Positions 7,537 through 15,661 of a stretch of 64,000 bases of DNA are shown here, one piece after another. Location of the stretch: assembly GCA_902493515.1 (NCBI GenBank), contig CABUPE010000006.1:13063-77062 (forward strand), written 5' to 3'. The notes under the pieces were generated by a model. The model ran no database searches, was not told the DNA's origin, and saw nothing but the letters and a program-made list of their open reading frames with translations. Origin of the DNA: an uncultured Collinsella sp. Lineage in GTDB: Bacteria; Actinomycetota; Coriobacteriia; Coriobacteriales; Coriobacteriaceae. Numbering within the stretch: the first letter of the stretch is position 1; each line of letters starts with the position of its first letter. The position numbers and the translations under genes were made by a program.

Positions 7537-8616
7537 CTATTCGTCGCCGAAGCTGATGCCCAGCGCCTTGGCCTCGCGCACCAGATCACTCTGGGGGTCG
7601 ACATACTTGAGCTTGCCGGCGACTTCCTCGAGCGGCATGTGGCACATCTTGCCGTCACGCAGGGCGATCATGTAGCCAAACTCGCCGCGTAGACAGCCCA
7701 GTGCCGCCTCGACGCCGCACTGGGTCGCAAAGATGCGGTCCTGGGCGTCGGGCTGGCCACCGCGCTGCGTGTGGCCGGGGATGGCGACACGGGTCTCGCG
7801 ACCGGTCTTGGCCTCGATCTCCTTGGCGATGTCGTAGACAATCGACGGGCTCGTGCGCTCGGCAAGCTTTTTCTTGTACTCCTTCTTGGACAGCGCCGCG
7901 TCCTCCTTGGAGATAGCGCCCTCGGCGACGGCCACGATGGTAAAGCGGCTGCCGGTCTCCATGCGATGCTCGATGGTCTTGATGACGTTATCCATGTCGT
8001 AGGGAATCTCGGGGATCAGGATGACGTCCGCACCGCCCGCGACGCCGGCGTACAGCGGAATCCAGCCAACCTTGTGGCCCATGATCTCGATAACGAACAC
8101 GCGGCCGTGACTCGAGGCGGTGGTGTGGATGTCGTCGATGCACTTGGTGGCGACGTCGATGGCGCTCGTAAAGCCAAACGTCAGCTCGGTGCCCCAGGTG
8201 TCGTTATCGATGGTCTTAGGCAGGGCGATAACGTTGAGGCCCTCTTCGCGCAGACGGTTGGCGGTCTTGGTGGAGCCGTTGCCGCCCAGCATAAACAGGC
8301 AGTCGAGCTGCAGCTTATGATAGGTGTGGACCATTGCCGGCACCTTTTCGACGCCGTCGGCCTCGGGAATGTCCAGGCGCTTGAACGGCGTGCGGCTCGT
8401 GCCCAGGATGGTACCGCCACGGGTAAGGATGCCGCTAAAATCGGCGGGCGTCATGACGCGGAACCGGCTGTAGATAAGGCCCTGGTAGCCGTCCTCAAAA
8501 CCATAGATCTCAATAGGCTCTTCGCTATTGGTCATAAGCGTTTTGACAATGCCGCGCATGGTGGCGTTGAGCGCCTGACAGTCGCCGCCACTGGTAAGAA
8601 GACCGATCCTAAGCAT
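7537..8616 (-). CDS. pfkA: 6-phosphofructokinase
   Basis: 359 residues, catalysing phosphorylation of fructose 6-phosphate in glycolysis. Visible motifs: MLRIGLLTSGGDCQALNA at the N-terminus, GGNGSTKTA for nucleotide or pyrophosphate binding, PKTIDND with the catalytic aspartate, and MGHKVGWIPLYAGVAGGAD. The binding loop carries Gly (GGNGS), as in ATP enzymes, while the PKTIDND lysine is typical of pyrophosphate-dependent or mixed-group enzymes, so the phosphoryl donor is uncertain. It is a single gene with a hairpin between it and the upstream Ntn hydrolase gene. The first ATG fits the family start. Confidence 0.95.
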   Translation of the reverse strand: MLRIGLLTSGGDCQALNATMRGIVKTLMTNSEEPIEIYGFEDGYQGLIYSRFRVMTPADFSGILTRGGTILGTSRTPFKRLDIPEADGVEKVPAMVHTYHKLQLDCLFMLGGNGSTKTANRLREEGLNVIALPKTIDNDTWGTELTFGFTSAIDVATKCIDDIHTTASSHGRVFVIEIMGHKVGWIPLYAGVAGGADVILIPEIPYDMDNVIKTIEHRMETGSRFTIVAVAEGAISKEDAALSKKEYKKKLAERTSPSIVYDIAKEIEAKTGRETRVAIPGHTQRGGQPDAQDRIFATQCGVEAALGCLRGEFGYMIALRDGKMCHMPLEEVAGKLKYVDPQSDLVREAKALGISFGDE

Positions 8617-8654
8617 GATGAATCCTTCCGGGCAAGTTATAACATGCGCATAAG

Positions 8655-8687
8655 TTTACCCCCGCACACTGTTGATGCGGGGGTAAA
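8655..8687 (-). terminator. Strong hairpin between the Ntn hydrolase gene and pfkA
   Basis: A perfect 12 bp stem (TTTACCCCCGCA with TGCGGGGGTAAA) around a 9-base loop. It lies after the stop of the gene at 8757 and before the pfkA start. The minus-strand tail is only weakly U-rich, so it may be a terminator or an mRNA-end stabiliser. Confidence 0.6.
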
Positions 8688-8756
8688 ACGTGTTAGCTCA
8701 AGCGTATAGAAATGTAAACAACGTCAGGCGAGCGTAAGGTCGACGGGCCTGGCTCC

Positions 8757-9842
8757 TTACAGCGCGAAGGCATCGACGTCGCCCCAGTGGCGGCGCAGCG
8801 TAATAGCGGCGGCGGGTTCGGTATTGTCAAAGACGACCGACCATTGCGTATTGCTGGTGATGTCTTCCGGATTGGGCTCTTGCGCTGCGGCGCGCAGGGC
8901 TTTCCAGACAATCGTTTCGTCCTGGGCACCGATATGGGCGTCAAGGACATCGTCGATCGCGACGGCGCGCTCTTTACCATGGCCCAGCTCGCCATTCTTT
9001 TGGTTGGGCAGCACTTCGTCGCCATAGCAGGCGTAGAAGTTCGTAACCTGGCGTACAGGAGTCGCTTTGAAAGCGCGGTCCGGATCGCGCGGATCCCACT
9101 CTACTACGCGCACGTCACCGGCGGCGTCGTTGATAAAGAAGTGGTAATCGCGTCCTGCCATGGCGTGCATGTCGTAGGCGGAAAGCAGGTCGACAGCTTC
9201 TTGCGTGGTGGCGGCACGGTCGAGCACTAGACGGATGGCGAGCGAGGTATTGATGACGGGGCGCTGCGTGTCCTGGTCACAGGGCTTGGAGTCCAGGGTG
9301 AGTACGGCAATGGACACGCCGCATTCGTTAACACCGTCGAGCTGGGCAAACGGGCCCATGAGTGCGGCGGCGCGTCTGCCGACGGAGTCAAGCGGAGTGT
9401 TATCGCCCAGGTTGTTAAGGGCGGCAAACCCGATGGAGGCATAGCCGCCGCGTGGGTGATTGCGCACCAGCAGCGCCGAGGTGTCGTCCTTAAAGTCGTA
9501 ATTGCGACCGGTGCGCACACGGCCTTCGGCATCTACGGCGACAAAGGCGCTGCAGGCAAACTGGGGCGCCTGGACATGTGCCGGCACACCGGGCAGCACC
9601 TGCGCCGCCACGGCATCGATGTAGGCTTGGTCGTCGCGCACGCCAGCGGCGATGATGCGATCAAGATCGTAGTCGTAAGCGATGTCGATTGCGTACAGAT
9701 CATAGCCATCCGCGTAGCCGGTCAGGCGTTTGAGCGACGCGGCGGACTTGATTTGCTTGTGGTAAACGATACCGGTGGCAGCGGCAAGGCCGACGGCGAC
9801 TCCCGCGACACCGCAGGCAATGGCAATGTTACGTGGCTTCAT
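8757..9842 (-). CDS. Ntn-hydrolase, linear amide C-N hydrolase / acyltransferase-like
   Basis: 361 residues with an N-terminal hydrophobic segment at about 6-26 that suggests a signal anchor or export signal. The catalytic core begins around Cys97 in the motif CSAFVAVDAEGRVRTGRNYDF split as C-S-A-F then GRNYDF, the hallmark of choloylglycine-hydrolase/AAT-like (peptidase C45 or C59) enzymes in which Cys becomes the N-terminal nucleophile after cleavage. Later segments LDGVNECGVSIAVL and NDAAGDVRVVEW fit this fold. Substrates in the family include bile salts, penicillin V and acyl amides; which one applies here is unknown. Transcribed alone. Confidence 0.82.
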   Translation of the reverse strand: MKPRNIAIACGVAGVAVGLAAATGIVYHKQIKSAASLKRLTGYADGYDLYAIDIAYDYDLDRIIAAGVRDDQAYIDAVAAQVLPGVPAHVQAPQFACSAFVAVDAEGRVRTGRNYDFKDDTSALLVRNHPRGGYASIGFAALNNLGDNTPLDSVGRRAAALMGPFAQLDGVNECGVSIAVLTLDSKPCDQDTQRPVINTSLAIRLVLDRAATTQEAVDLLSAYDMHAMAGRDYHFFINDAAGDVRVVEWDPRDPDRAFKATPVRQVTNFYACYGDEVLPNQKNGELGHGKERAVAIDDVLDAHIGAQDETIVWKALRAAAQEPNPEDITSNTQWSVVFDNTEPAAAITLRRHWGDVDAFAL

Positions 9843-10003
9843 AACGGCTCCTCTCGTCCTGTTAGCGTAATTGTCGCAAAAGGAACGCGGGCATGATGGC
9901 TCAACTTGGTGAGCGGCGCGGGATTAAACATGGAATGAAGAGTGCGGCGCTGGCGTGGCGGGGTATGCTGGAGGGAACCATCAACCCAGCGAAAGGGGAG
10001 AGC

Positions 10004-11389
10004 ATGACGGATCAGGAAACGCCCGAGCGCGCGCATGTGACGGCCGACGATATCGAGGCCGCCAACGACCTTATCGACTTTATCGAGGCATGCCCCAGCA
10101 TGTTCCATACGGCGGCGACCATTATGGCCGAACTTGACGAGGCAGGCTTTACCTACCTGCCCGAGAATGCGGCGTGGGATATCGAGCCGGGCGGTCGCTA
10201 TTACACGCAGCGCAACACCTCGAGCGTTATCGCCTTTAAGGTGGGCGAGGACCTAGCCGCGACGTGGGGCGAGGACGGCGTTGCTGGTGACTATCATTTT
10301 CAGCTCACGGCGTCGCACAGCGATTCGCCGACGTTTAAGGTCAAGGCCGTGCCCGAGCTCGACGGCGCAGGCGAGACGCTGCGCCTGAACACCGAGGCCT
10401 ACGGCGGCATGATCGACTACACCTGGTTCGATCGCCCGCTGGCGCTCGCGGGTCGCGTGCTGGTGCGCGAGGGCGACCGTATTGAGAGCCGCTTGCTTGC
10501 CACCGAGCGCGAGGTCGCTATCATTCCGAGCCTTGCCATCCATATGAACCGCGGCGTCAACGAGGGCTTTGCGCCCAACCGAGCCGTTGACCTGTGCCCG
10601 CTCATCAGCGCCGGCGAGCTTAAGCAGGGCGACTTTGATGCTCTGATCGCCGACGAGCTGGATGTTGAGCCCGAGCAGATCCTGGGCCGCGATCTGTTCC
10701 TGGTCAATCGTCAGGATGCGCGCATTTGGGGTTGGGCCGATGAGTTTATCTCGACGCCCAAGCTTGACGACCTGGCCTGCGCCTACACCTCGCTGCAGGC
10801 ATTTTTGGGTGCCGAGAACGCGCACGACGTTTCGGTCTTCTGCTGCTTTGATAACGAGGAAGTTGGCTCCGAGACCAAGCAGGGCGCCATGTCGACGTTC
10901 TTGGCCGATGCGCTGCGCCGCATTAACGGCTCGCTGGGCTTTGACGACGAGTCGTACCATCGTGCACTTGCTGCCTCGATGCTCGTGAGCTGCGACAACG
11001 CGCATGCCGTGCACCCCAACCACGCCGAGAAGTGCGACGCCCGCAACCAGGTGGTGCTTAATGGCGGCATCGTCATCAAGGAGGCCGCCAACCAGCACTA
11101 TTGCACCGATGCCTTTAGCCGCGCGGTGTTCCAAGCCATCTGTGATGACGCCGACGTACCCACGCAGGCCTTCGCCAACAAGAGCGATATGGCGGGTGGC
11201 TCCACGCTCGGCAACCTGTCGAACATGCAGGCGAGCATGCATGCCGTAGACGTGGGCCTGCCGCAGCTTGCCATGCACTCAAGCTACGAGACCGGCGGCG
11301 TACGCGACGTGATGTACGCCATTCGCGCCCTTACGGCCTTCTACGAGCGAAACCTAACCATCAACGGCGCCGAAAGCGTGGAGCTCTAA
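10004..11389 (+). CDS. M18 family aminopeptidase
   Basis: 461 residues. M18 zinc aminopeptidases remove N-terminal residues, often acidic ones, and form dodecameric shells. Motifs: ACPSMFHTA near the N-terminus, LTASHSDSPTFKVK with the metal-ligand His, DDLACAYTSL, CCFDNEEVGSETKQG with the metal-ligand Asp and the catalytic Glu pair, and MLVSCDNAHAVHPN near the end. The ATG at 10004 follows AAAGGGGAG; an upstream in-frame ATG at 9893 lacks family similarity. It is divergent from the Ntn hydrolase gene and is followed by a GGGACAG hairpin and a terminator. Confidence 0.95.
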   Translation: MTDQETPERAHVTADDIEAANDLIDFIEACPSMFHTAATIMAELDEAGFTYLPENAAWDIEPGGRYYTQRNTSSVIAFKVGEDLAATWGEDGVAGDYHFQLTASHSDSPTFKVKAVPELDGAGETLRLNTEAYGGMIDYTWFDRPLALAGRVLVREGDRIESRLLATEREVAIIPSLAIHMNRGVNEGFAPNRAVDLCPLISAGELKQGDFDALIADELDVEPEQILGRDLFLVNRQDARIWGWADEFISTPKLDDLACAYTSLQAFLGAENAHDVSVFCCFDNEEVGSETKQGAMSTFLADALRRINGSLGFDDESYHRALAASMLVSCDNAHAVHPNHAEKCDARNQVVLNGGIVIKEAANQHYCTDAFSRAVFQAICDDADVPTQAFANKSDMAGGSTLGNLSNMQASMHAVDVGLPQLAMHSSYETGGVRDVMYAIRALTAFYERNLTINGAESVEL

Positions 11390-11390
11390 A

Positions 11391-11430
11391 ACCTACCAAA
11401 AAGGGACAGGTTTATTTTGGCAGGTTTTAT
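11391..11430 (+). repeat. GGGACAG-loop hairpin, copy 3
   Basis: ACCTACCAAAAA arm, GGGACAGG, then ATTTTGGCAGGT arm, starting two bases after the M18 gene stop. Nearly the same sequence recurs at 13606 and 53782. Confidence 0.8.
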
Positions 11431-11475
11431 CTGGGCAAATGCAGAGGATAAAACCGAACAATATTGGTGATGCGT

Positions 11476-11511
11476 AGCCGCCGAGGCGCAATGTGCCTCG
11501 GCGGCTTTTTG
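11476..11511 (+). terminator. Rho-independent terminator after the M18 aminopeptidase
   Basis: Perfect 12 bp stem AGCCGCCGAGGC with GCCTCGGCGGCT, 7-base loop, then five T residues. Confidence 0.9.
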
Positions 11512-11572
11512 TGCACAGAGCACGGCTAATACTATTAAATGCTATACATGCTTTACGTATCTACCATAGAGT

Positions 11573-11589
11573 TTTATGATAATTATAAA
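11573..11589 (+). promoter_or_regulatory. Candidate operator of the toxin-antitoxin operon
   Basis: An AT-rich imperfect palindrome, TTTATGATAATTATAAA, lies 16 bases before the antitoxin ATG in a promoter-like AT-rich stretch, ahead of AAGGAGG. RelB/DinJ-type antitoxins bind such palindromes to autoregulate. The site is seen; the binding is inferred. Confidence 0.45.
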
Positions 11590-11605
11590 GTATTAAGGAG
11601 GGGTC

Positions 11606-11986
11606 ATGACCACAACAGCCGCTCAGATCAACGTACGTCTCGATGCCGATCTTAAAAGGAGAGGGGACGCCGCTCTCTCCATGGCCGGCATTACGCCGAG
11701 CCAAGCGGTGCGTGCGCTCTGGCAACTTGCGGCATCTCTGGCTGATCGGCCCGGCGCGCTCCAGGACATCCTTTCGCCTGGTCGTGCCCGGGCGGAACAG
11801 CGCGGGCGAGAGAAAGCCGCCAAGCACAAGCTCGAACTCATCGACCAAGGTTCGCAACTGTTCGCTGCTGCTTGCCGTGAATCGGAAATTGACTTGGCTA
11901 AGGTACGGCCCTCGGGCGATGAAGAACTCAAACGGAACGCCTACGCGGATCGCTATGGCGAGGAGATGAGCTGGCTCTGTGAGTGA
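11606..11986 (+). CDS. RelB/DinJ-type antitoxin
   Basis: 126 residues. The N-terminus (AQINVRLDADLKRRGDAALSMAGITPSQAVRALW, read as the beta strand and two helices of a ribbon-helix-helix) matches RelB/DinJ antitoxins: a strand with INVRLD, then a helix pair ending in SQAVRALW. The C-terminal half is charged and should wrap the toxin. An AGGAGG site precedes the ATG. Its stop overlaps the next gene's GTG by eight bases, which indicates translational coupling. DinJ-type antitoxins usually pair with YafQ/RelE-type toxins, whereas here the partner is a PIN nuclease. Confidence 0.85.
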   Translation: MTTTAAQINVRLDADLKRRGDAALSMAGITPSQAVRALWQLAASLADRPGALQDILSPGRARAEQRGREKAAKHKLELIDQGSQLFAAACRESEIDLAKVRPSGDEELKRNAYADRYGEEMSWLCE

Positions 11987-12470
11987 GAATCCAAAGCGCA
12001 TCTTGGTTGACACCAACGTCTGGCTTGATTATTTCATCCCTTCACGACGCGGTCGTTCGGCGGCAATTGAGTTTTTGCGTGATGCGTGCACGGCTCAGGT
12101 TGATTTGCTGTATGCGGCGACATCGTCCAAAGACCTGTTCTATTTGATTTCGAGCGAACATAAGGCGTGGTATCGGCGAGAGCACGGTTCGCTGTCTCAA
12201 GATGCCGCTTCGGCGGCGACATCACTCGCATGGGATTGTCTTGATGTGTTGTCGCAACTTGCTACGCCCGTGCCCTGCGATCTGAGCGACATATGGATGG
12301 CGAGTAAGCAGCGTAAGCTCCATAGCGATTACGAAGACGATTTAATCATCGCGGCAGCGATGCGCGCAAAGACAGACCTTCTGGTCACCAACGATGTCAA
12401 GCTCTGCTCACACGCACCAGTCGCCGCAATGAGCGTAGAAGACGCAAAGAATTACTTAGCAACGCTCTAA
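11979..12470 (+). CDS. PIN-domain toxin, VapC-like ribonuclease
   Basis: 163 residues. PIN domains cleave RNA with a cluster of acidic residues and Mg2+. Here these are seen as VDTNVWLDYF (first Asp, residue 10), SDYEDDLIIAAAM and LLVTNDVKLC. The GTG start is inside the antitoxin gene, so translation depends on it. Length is slightly above the ~130-residue VapC norm but usual for PIN toxins paired with RHH antitoxins. The target RNA is not predictable. Confidence 0.88.
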   Translation: MSENPKRILVDTNVWLDYFIPSRRGRSAAIEFLRDACTAQVDLLYAATSSKDLFYLISSEHKAWYRREHGSLSQDAASAATSLAWDCLDVLSQLATPVPCDLSDIWMASKQRKLHSDYEDDLIIAAAMRAKTDLLVTNDVKLCSHAPVAAMSVEDAKNYLATL

Positions 12471-12505
12471 CAATTTGAAGACCCCACAGGTCGAATAAAA
12501 GTCAG

Positions 12506-12607
12506 CGAGAGCCCGTCTGGGCGAGCAAGGTGCCTTGAAAGAGGAGGGCATAGGCCTTCTGGCCATGCCCGACGATTGAAAGGCAGATTGCCGTCCAGAC
12601 GGGCTCG
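12506..12607. repeat. Nested inverted repeat 2
   Basis: Outer arms (around GCCCGTCTGG at 12511 and CCAGACGGGCTCG at 12595) pair imperfectly over about 27 bases. An inner hairpin GGGCATAGGCC with GGCCATGCCC sits at 12546-12570. Located between the convergent toxin and dehydrogenase genes. Same plan as 7393-7513, different sequence. Confidence 0.6.
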
Positions 12608-12619
12608 CAGCGTCGAGGG

Positions 12620-12647
12620 GTTCCGGCGTTTGGTAAAACGCCGGAAC
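12620..12647. terminator. Bidirectional terminator between convergent genes
   Basis: Perfect 12 bp stem GTTCCGGCGTTT with AAACGCCGGAAC and a 4-base loop, located three bases from the dehydrogenase stop. The stem's T-rich and A-rich inner ends can serve either strand, though the U-tracts are short. Confidence 0.6.
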
Positions 12648-12650
12648 AAT

Positions 12651-13586
12651 CTAGTGCTCGATCCAGCAGCGAAGCGTCTCGCCGGCTTGCAGGTGACGCA
12701 GATTCTCCGCGGCGATGTCTACGACGTTGTTGAGCGTCGCGGCCAGGTGGAACCAGCCGGAGACGTGCGGCGTGATGAGCATGTTGGGCGCATCCCACAG
12801 CGGGCTTGTCTCAGGCAGCGGCTCGGGGTCGGTGACGTCGACCGCGGCGCCGGCAAGATGTCCAGACTCAAGAGCGGCAACCAGATCGTCGGCGACCACA
12901 AGATCGCCGCGGCCGCCGTTGGCAAAGAAGGCGCCCGGCTTCATCGCGGCGAAGAACTCGGCGTTCGCCAGACCGCGGGTCTCGGGTGTGCTGGGCATAA
13001 AGGATGCGACGACGTCTGCCTCGGCCAGGCGCTCAGACAGGGCATCCATGCCGTCCATGTCCTCAAACACAATGGGGTAGACGAGCGGATGGCGTTTGAT
13101 GCCGCGGACGTGCGCGCCCATGCTGCGGCAGAGCGTGGCAAAGTGGCCGCCGATATCGCCCGCGCCCAGCACCAGCACGTTGGCGTTTTTGAGCGAGGTG
13201 ACCGGGCCCAAGTCCTCCCAGCGATGTTCGCGCTGCAGGTCCTGGTAGCCGGGCAGGCGCTTCATCATAGACAGGACCATGGCAAACATGTGCTCGCTTA
13301 CGGCCTGGCCGTAGGCGCCCACCGAGCAAGACAGTTTGGCGTCGGCCGGTACGGTGCCGGCGGCAAGGTAGTCGTCATAGCCGGCGGTCTGCAATTGCAA
13401 CAGCTGGAGATGCTCGCATGCCGTGAGCATGTCAGGGTCGATGTTGCCCAGGATCACGTCGGCATCGGCGACCTGCTCACGCGTGGCGGCGTCGGCGCTC
13501 GTGTAGATAAAGTCCTCGCCCGGAGCGCTCGACTCAAGAATTGCGCGATGGCGGTCGTTGACGGGCAGCAAAACCAGGATGTTCAC
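12651..13586 (-). CDS. D-2-hydroxyacid dehydrogenase
   Basis: 311 residues of the D-isomer-specific 2-hydroxyacid dehydrogenase family, which reduces 2-keto acids with NAD(P)H. The nucleotide loop GAGDIGGHF is near residue 142. The catalytic set is visible: Arg in ANGGRGDLV, Glu in DVTDPEPLPETSPLW, and His in LITPHVSGWFH. The exact substrate (for example phosphoglycerate, lactate, hydroxypyruvate) cannot be read. The gene is transcribed alone and faces the toxin-antitoxin operon. A GGGACAG hairpin lies 20 bases upstream of the start. Confidence 0.92.
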   Translation of the reverse strand: MNILVLLPVNDRHRAILESSAPGEDFIYTSADAATREQVADADVILGNIDPDMLTACEHLQLLQLQTAGYDDYLAAGTVPADAKLSCSVGAYGQAVSEHMFAMVLSMMKRLPGYQDLQREHRWEDLGPVTSLKNANVLVLGAGDIGGHFATLCRSMGAHVRGIKRHPLVYPIVFEDMDGMDALSERLAEADVVASFMPSTPETRGLANAEFFAAMKPGAFFANGGRGDLVVADDLVAALESGHLAGAAVDVTDPEPLPETSPLWDAPNMLITPHVSGWFHLAATLNNVVDIAAENLRHLQAGETLRCWIEH

Positions 13587-13605
13587 AAGCAGTCCTCTCC
13601 GCTTG

Positions 13606-13645
13606 ACCTACCAAAAAGGGACAGGTGTATTTTGGCAGGTTTTAT
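13606..13645 (+). repeat. GGGACAG-loop hairpin, copy 4
   Basis: ACCTACCAAAAA, GGGACAGG, then ATTTTGGCAGGT, as in copy 3 with one loop-side change (GTGT for GTTT). It lies between two minus-strand genes. Confidence 0.8.
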
Positions 13646-13716
13646 CAGGCAAAACGTTCAAATAAAAACGCCGGATGCAAGACGAGCGTACCCGTCAGCA
13701 TCCGGCGCATCTACAG

Positions 13717-14604
13717 CTACCAGCTGAGCAGTTCGTAGCCGTCCTCGGTCACCACGAGCTGAACCTCGCACTGGGCCGAATCGCTGCCGTCCTTGGTGCG
13801 CACGCACCAACCGTCACCCTTGCTAATCTTGATGTCGGGCGCTCCGGCATTGACCATGGGCTCGATGGTAAAGACCATGCCCGGGGCCATGATGGTGTCT
13901 ACGTCGGGCGCCTCGGTGGTAAAGCCCACAAACGGGTCCTCGTGGAACTCCTTACCGATGCCGTGTCCGCCGTACTCGCGCACCACGCTAAAGCCGGCGT
14001 CCTCGACCGTCTTTTGCACGGCCTCGGCCATCACGGACAGCGGTAGCCACGGCTTGACGGCGGCGAGACCCGCCTCCACGCTGGCGCGGGTGACGTCGAC
14101 CAGGCGCTGGCGCTCGGCCGAGACCTCGCCGATGCAGAACATGCGGCTCGAATCACTAAAGTAGCCGTCTAGGATCGTAGAGCAGTCCACGTTGATGATG
14201 TCGCCCTCGTGCAGCACGTCCGTATCGCAGGGGATGCCGTGGCAGACCACGTCGTTGATCGAGGTGCACACGCTCTTGGGGTAGCCCTCGTAGTTGAGGT
14301 CGGCCGGCGTGCCGCCATGCTCGACGGTGTAGTCGTAAATCATCTGGTCGATCTGGTTGGTGGTCATGCCTGCAGCGATATGCTCGCCCACATAATCGAG
14401 CACGCCCACGTTGATGGCGGCCGAGCGCTTAATGCCCTCGATATCGGCGGGCGTCTTGTAGAGCGTGCGAGGCAGAACCTCCCAGCCCTCTTCCCACAAG
14501 CGCTCGAGGCGCTCATCAAAGGCGCTATGGCATTTCTTGTATTTCTTGCCGCTGCCGCACCAGCAAGCGTCGTTGCGGCCAGGCACGGGTCCATTGTCAA
14601 ACAT
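13717..14604 (-). CDS. map: Methionine aminopeptidase with N-terminal SEC-C zinc motif
   Basis: 295 residues. Removes initiator Met from nascent proteins. The first ~30 residues form a SEC-C zinc-binding motif (PGRNDACWCGSGKKYKKCH), which in other proteins binds ribosomes or SecB. The catalytic domain shows the five metal ligands: NVDCS, GYFSDSSRMF, the GGHGIGKEFHE histidine, FTIEPM and the Glu in SAQCEVQLVVT; DVVCHGIP holds the S1' histidine. The usual His after the last Glu (SAQFEHT) is replaced by Val here. The radical SAM gene is 55 bases upstream on the same strand, so the two may be cotranscribed. Confidence 0.96.
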   Translation of the reverse strand: MFDNGPVPGRNDACWCGSGKKYKKCHSAFDERLERLWEEGWEVLPRTLYKTPADIEGIKRSAAINVGVLDYVGEHIAAGMTTNQIDQMIYDYTVEHGGTPADLNYEGYPKSVCTSINDVVCHGIPCDTDVLHEGDIINVDCSTILDGYFSDSSRMFCIGEVSAERQRLVDVTRASVEAGLAAVKPWLPLSVMAEAVQKTVEDAGFSVVREYGGHGIGKEFHEDPFVGFTTEAPDVDTIMAPGMVFTIEPMVNAGAPDIKISKGDGWCVRTKDGSDSAQCEVQLVVTEDGYELLSW

Positions 14605-14659
14605 GGCTAACTTCCTTTCATTCGCAGCTAGTATAGCCCACTCACAGGGCAGCTGCGCG

Positions 14660-15436
14660 CTAGTAGCTCACCTGGCAGGGAATGCCGAGGGCACGCACGC
14701 GCGCGGCAATGGCGTCAAGCACCTCGGGCGCTGCTTTGGCAAGGCCGGCGATCGGTGTCTCGCGCGCCACCGTGTAAATGGTCGCTTCTTGTGGGCGAAT
14801 GCGCTCAAGCGCCGCGAGCCAGGGGGCAACGTACTCCTCGCCGGTGTTGTCGATGAGCTTGCCCTGATACTCGCCGGTCAAAAAGATCGTCTGGATAATG
14901 ACATGACCGTCAAAGCTTGCGAACGTCTCGATCTGGTGCTCGACGTCGTAGGGGCCAACGGGCTGGTCGAGCAGCTGGATAAACGCCGGGTCGACGGTAT
15001 CGAGCTTGAGGATGTTGTCGTCGACCATCATGAGCGCGTCGTGCACCTCGGGGCGATCGGCGCGCGTGCCGTTGGAGAGCACGGCGATCTTGGAGTTTGG
15101 GGCAAGCTCGTCGCGCAGCGCGATGGCGCCGGCGATGGCCTGCGGAAACTCCGGTGCGGCGGTGGGCTCGCCGTTGCCTGCGAAGGTGATCACATCGGGG
15201 AGCTCGCCCTCAGCTGCCATCTCGCGCAGCTTTGCCTCGAGCGCGTCGAGTACCGCGGCGGCTGTGTTGTACGGCTCATGGCAGGGGCGCTCGGCGTTGA
15301 GGCCGTTTTCGCAGTAAATGCAGTCGAACGTGCAGATTTTGCCGCTGGCCGGCATCATGTTGACGCCGAGCGAGAGACCAAGGCGACGGCTGCGAACGGG
15401 CCCAAAGATGGGGCTGGCATTCAAAAACGTAGACAT
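14660..15436 (-). CDS. Radical SAM protein
   Basis: About 258 residues. The [4Fe-4S]-binding CX3CX2C motif is visible in GKICTFDCIYCENG near residue 35, followed by the FAGNGEPTAAPEF motif for SAM binding and VLSNGTRADRPEV. This group of radical SAM proteins, close to MoaA/SPASM-less and Wyosine-like enzymes, has no settled function. Two ATGs are possible (15442 and 15436); I chose 15436 because GAGGAG then lies at proper spacing. A longer open frame upstream has no family similarity. Possibly cotranscribed with map. Confidence 0.88.
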   Translation of the reverse strand: MSTFLNASPIFGPVRSRRLGLSLGVNMMPASGKICTFDCIYCENGLNAERPCHEPYNTAAAVLDALEAKLREMAAEGELPDVITFAGNGEPTAAPEFPQAIAGAIALRDELAPNSKIAVLSNGTRADRPEVHDALMMVDDNILKLDTVDPAFIQLLDQPVGPYDVEHQIETFASFDGHVIIQTIFLTGEYQGKLIDNTGEEYVAPWLAALERIRPQEATIYTVARETPIAGLAKAAPEVLDAIAARVRALGIPCQVSY

Positions 15437-15661
15437 AGGCATATGCTCCTCAAGACAATTGTGCCTAAGCATAGCATCGGCTCCAAAGCAAGGTGCGGGC
15501 TCTTGCTTTACAAGTTTCGTTTTTTCACGTCGCGCATTATGCCGTGTCATGAAAAGCCTCGGGTCGGGTAGAGTTAATCTGTTAACAAGGCGTATGGCAA
15601 CGCGGGTCCATCCAACCGTACTGACGTGCAACTGGATGGGCGTTGATGATGGGGGCACAAC

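Noticed and set aside
15437..15661. Riboswitch or small RNA between the divergent radical SAM and hydrolase genes
   Set aside because: No recognisable conserved riboswitch core or strong hairpin was found.
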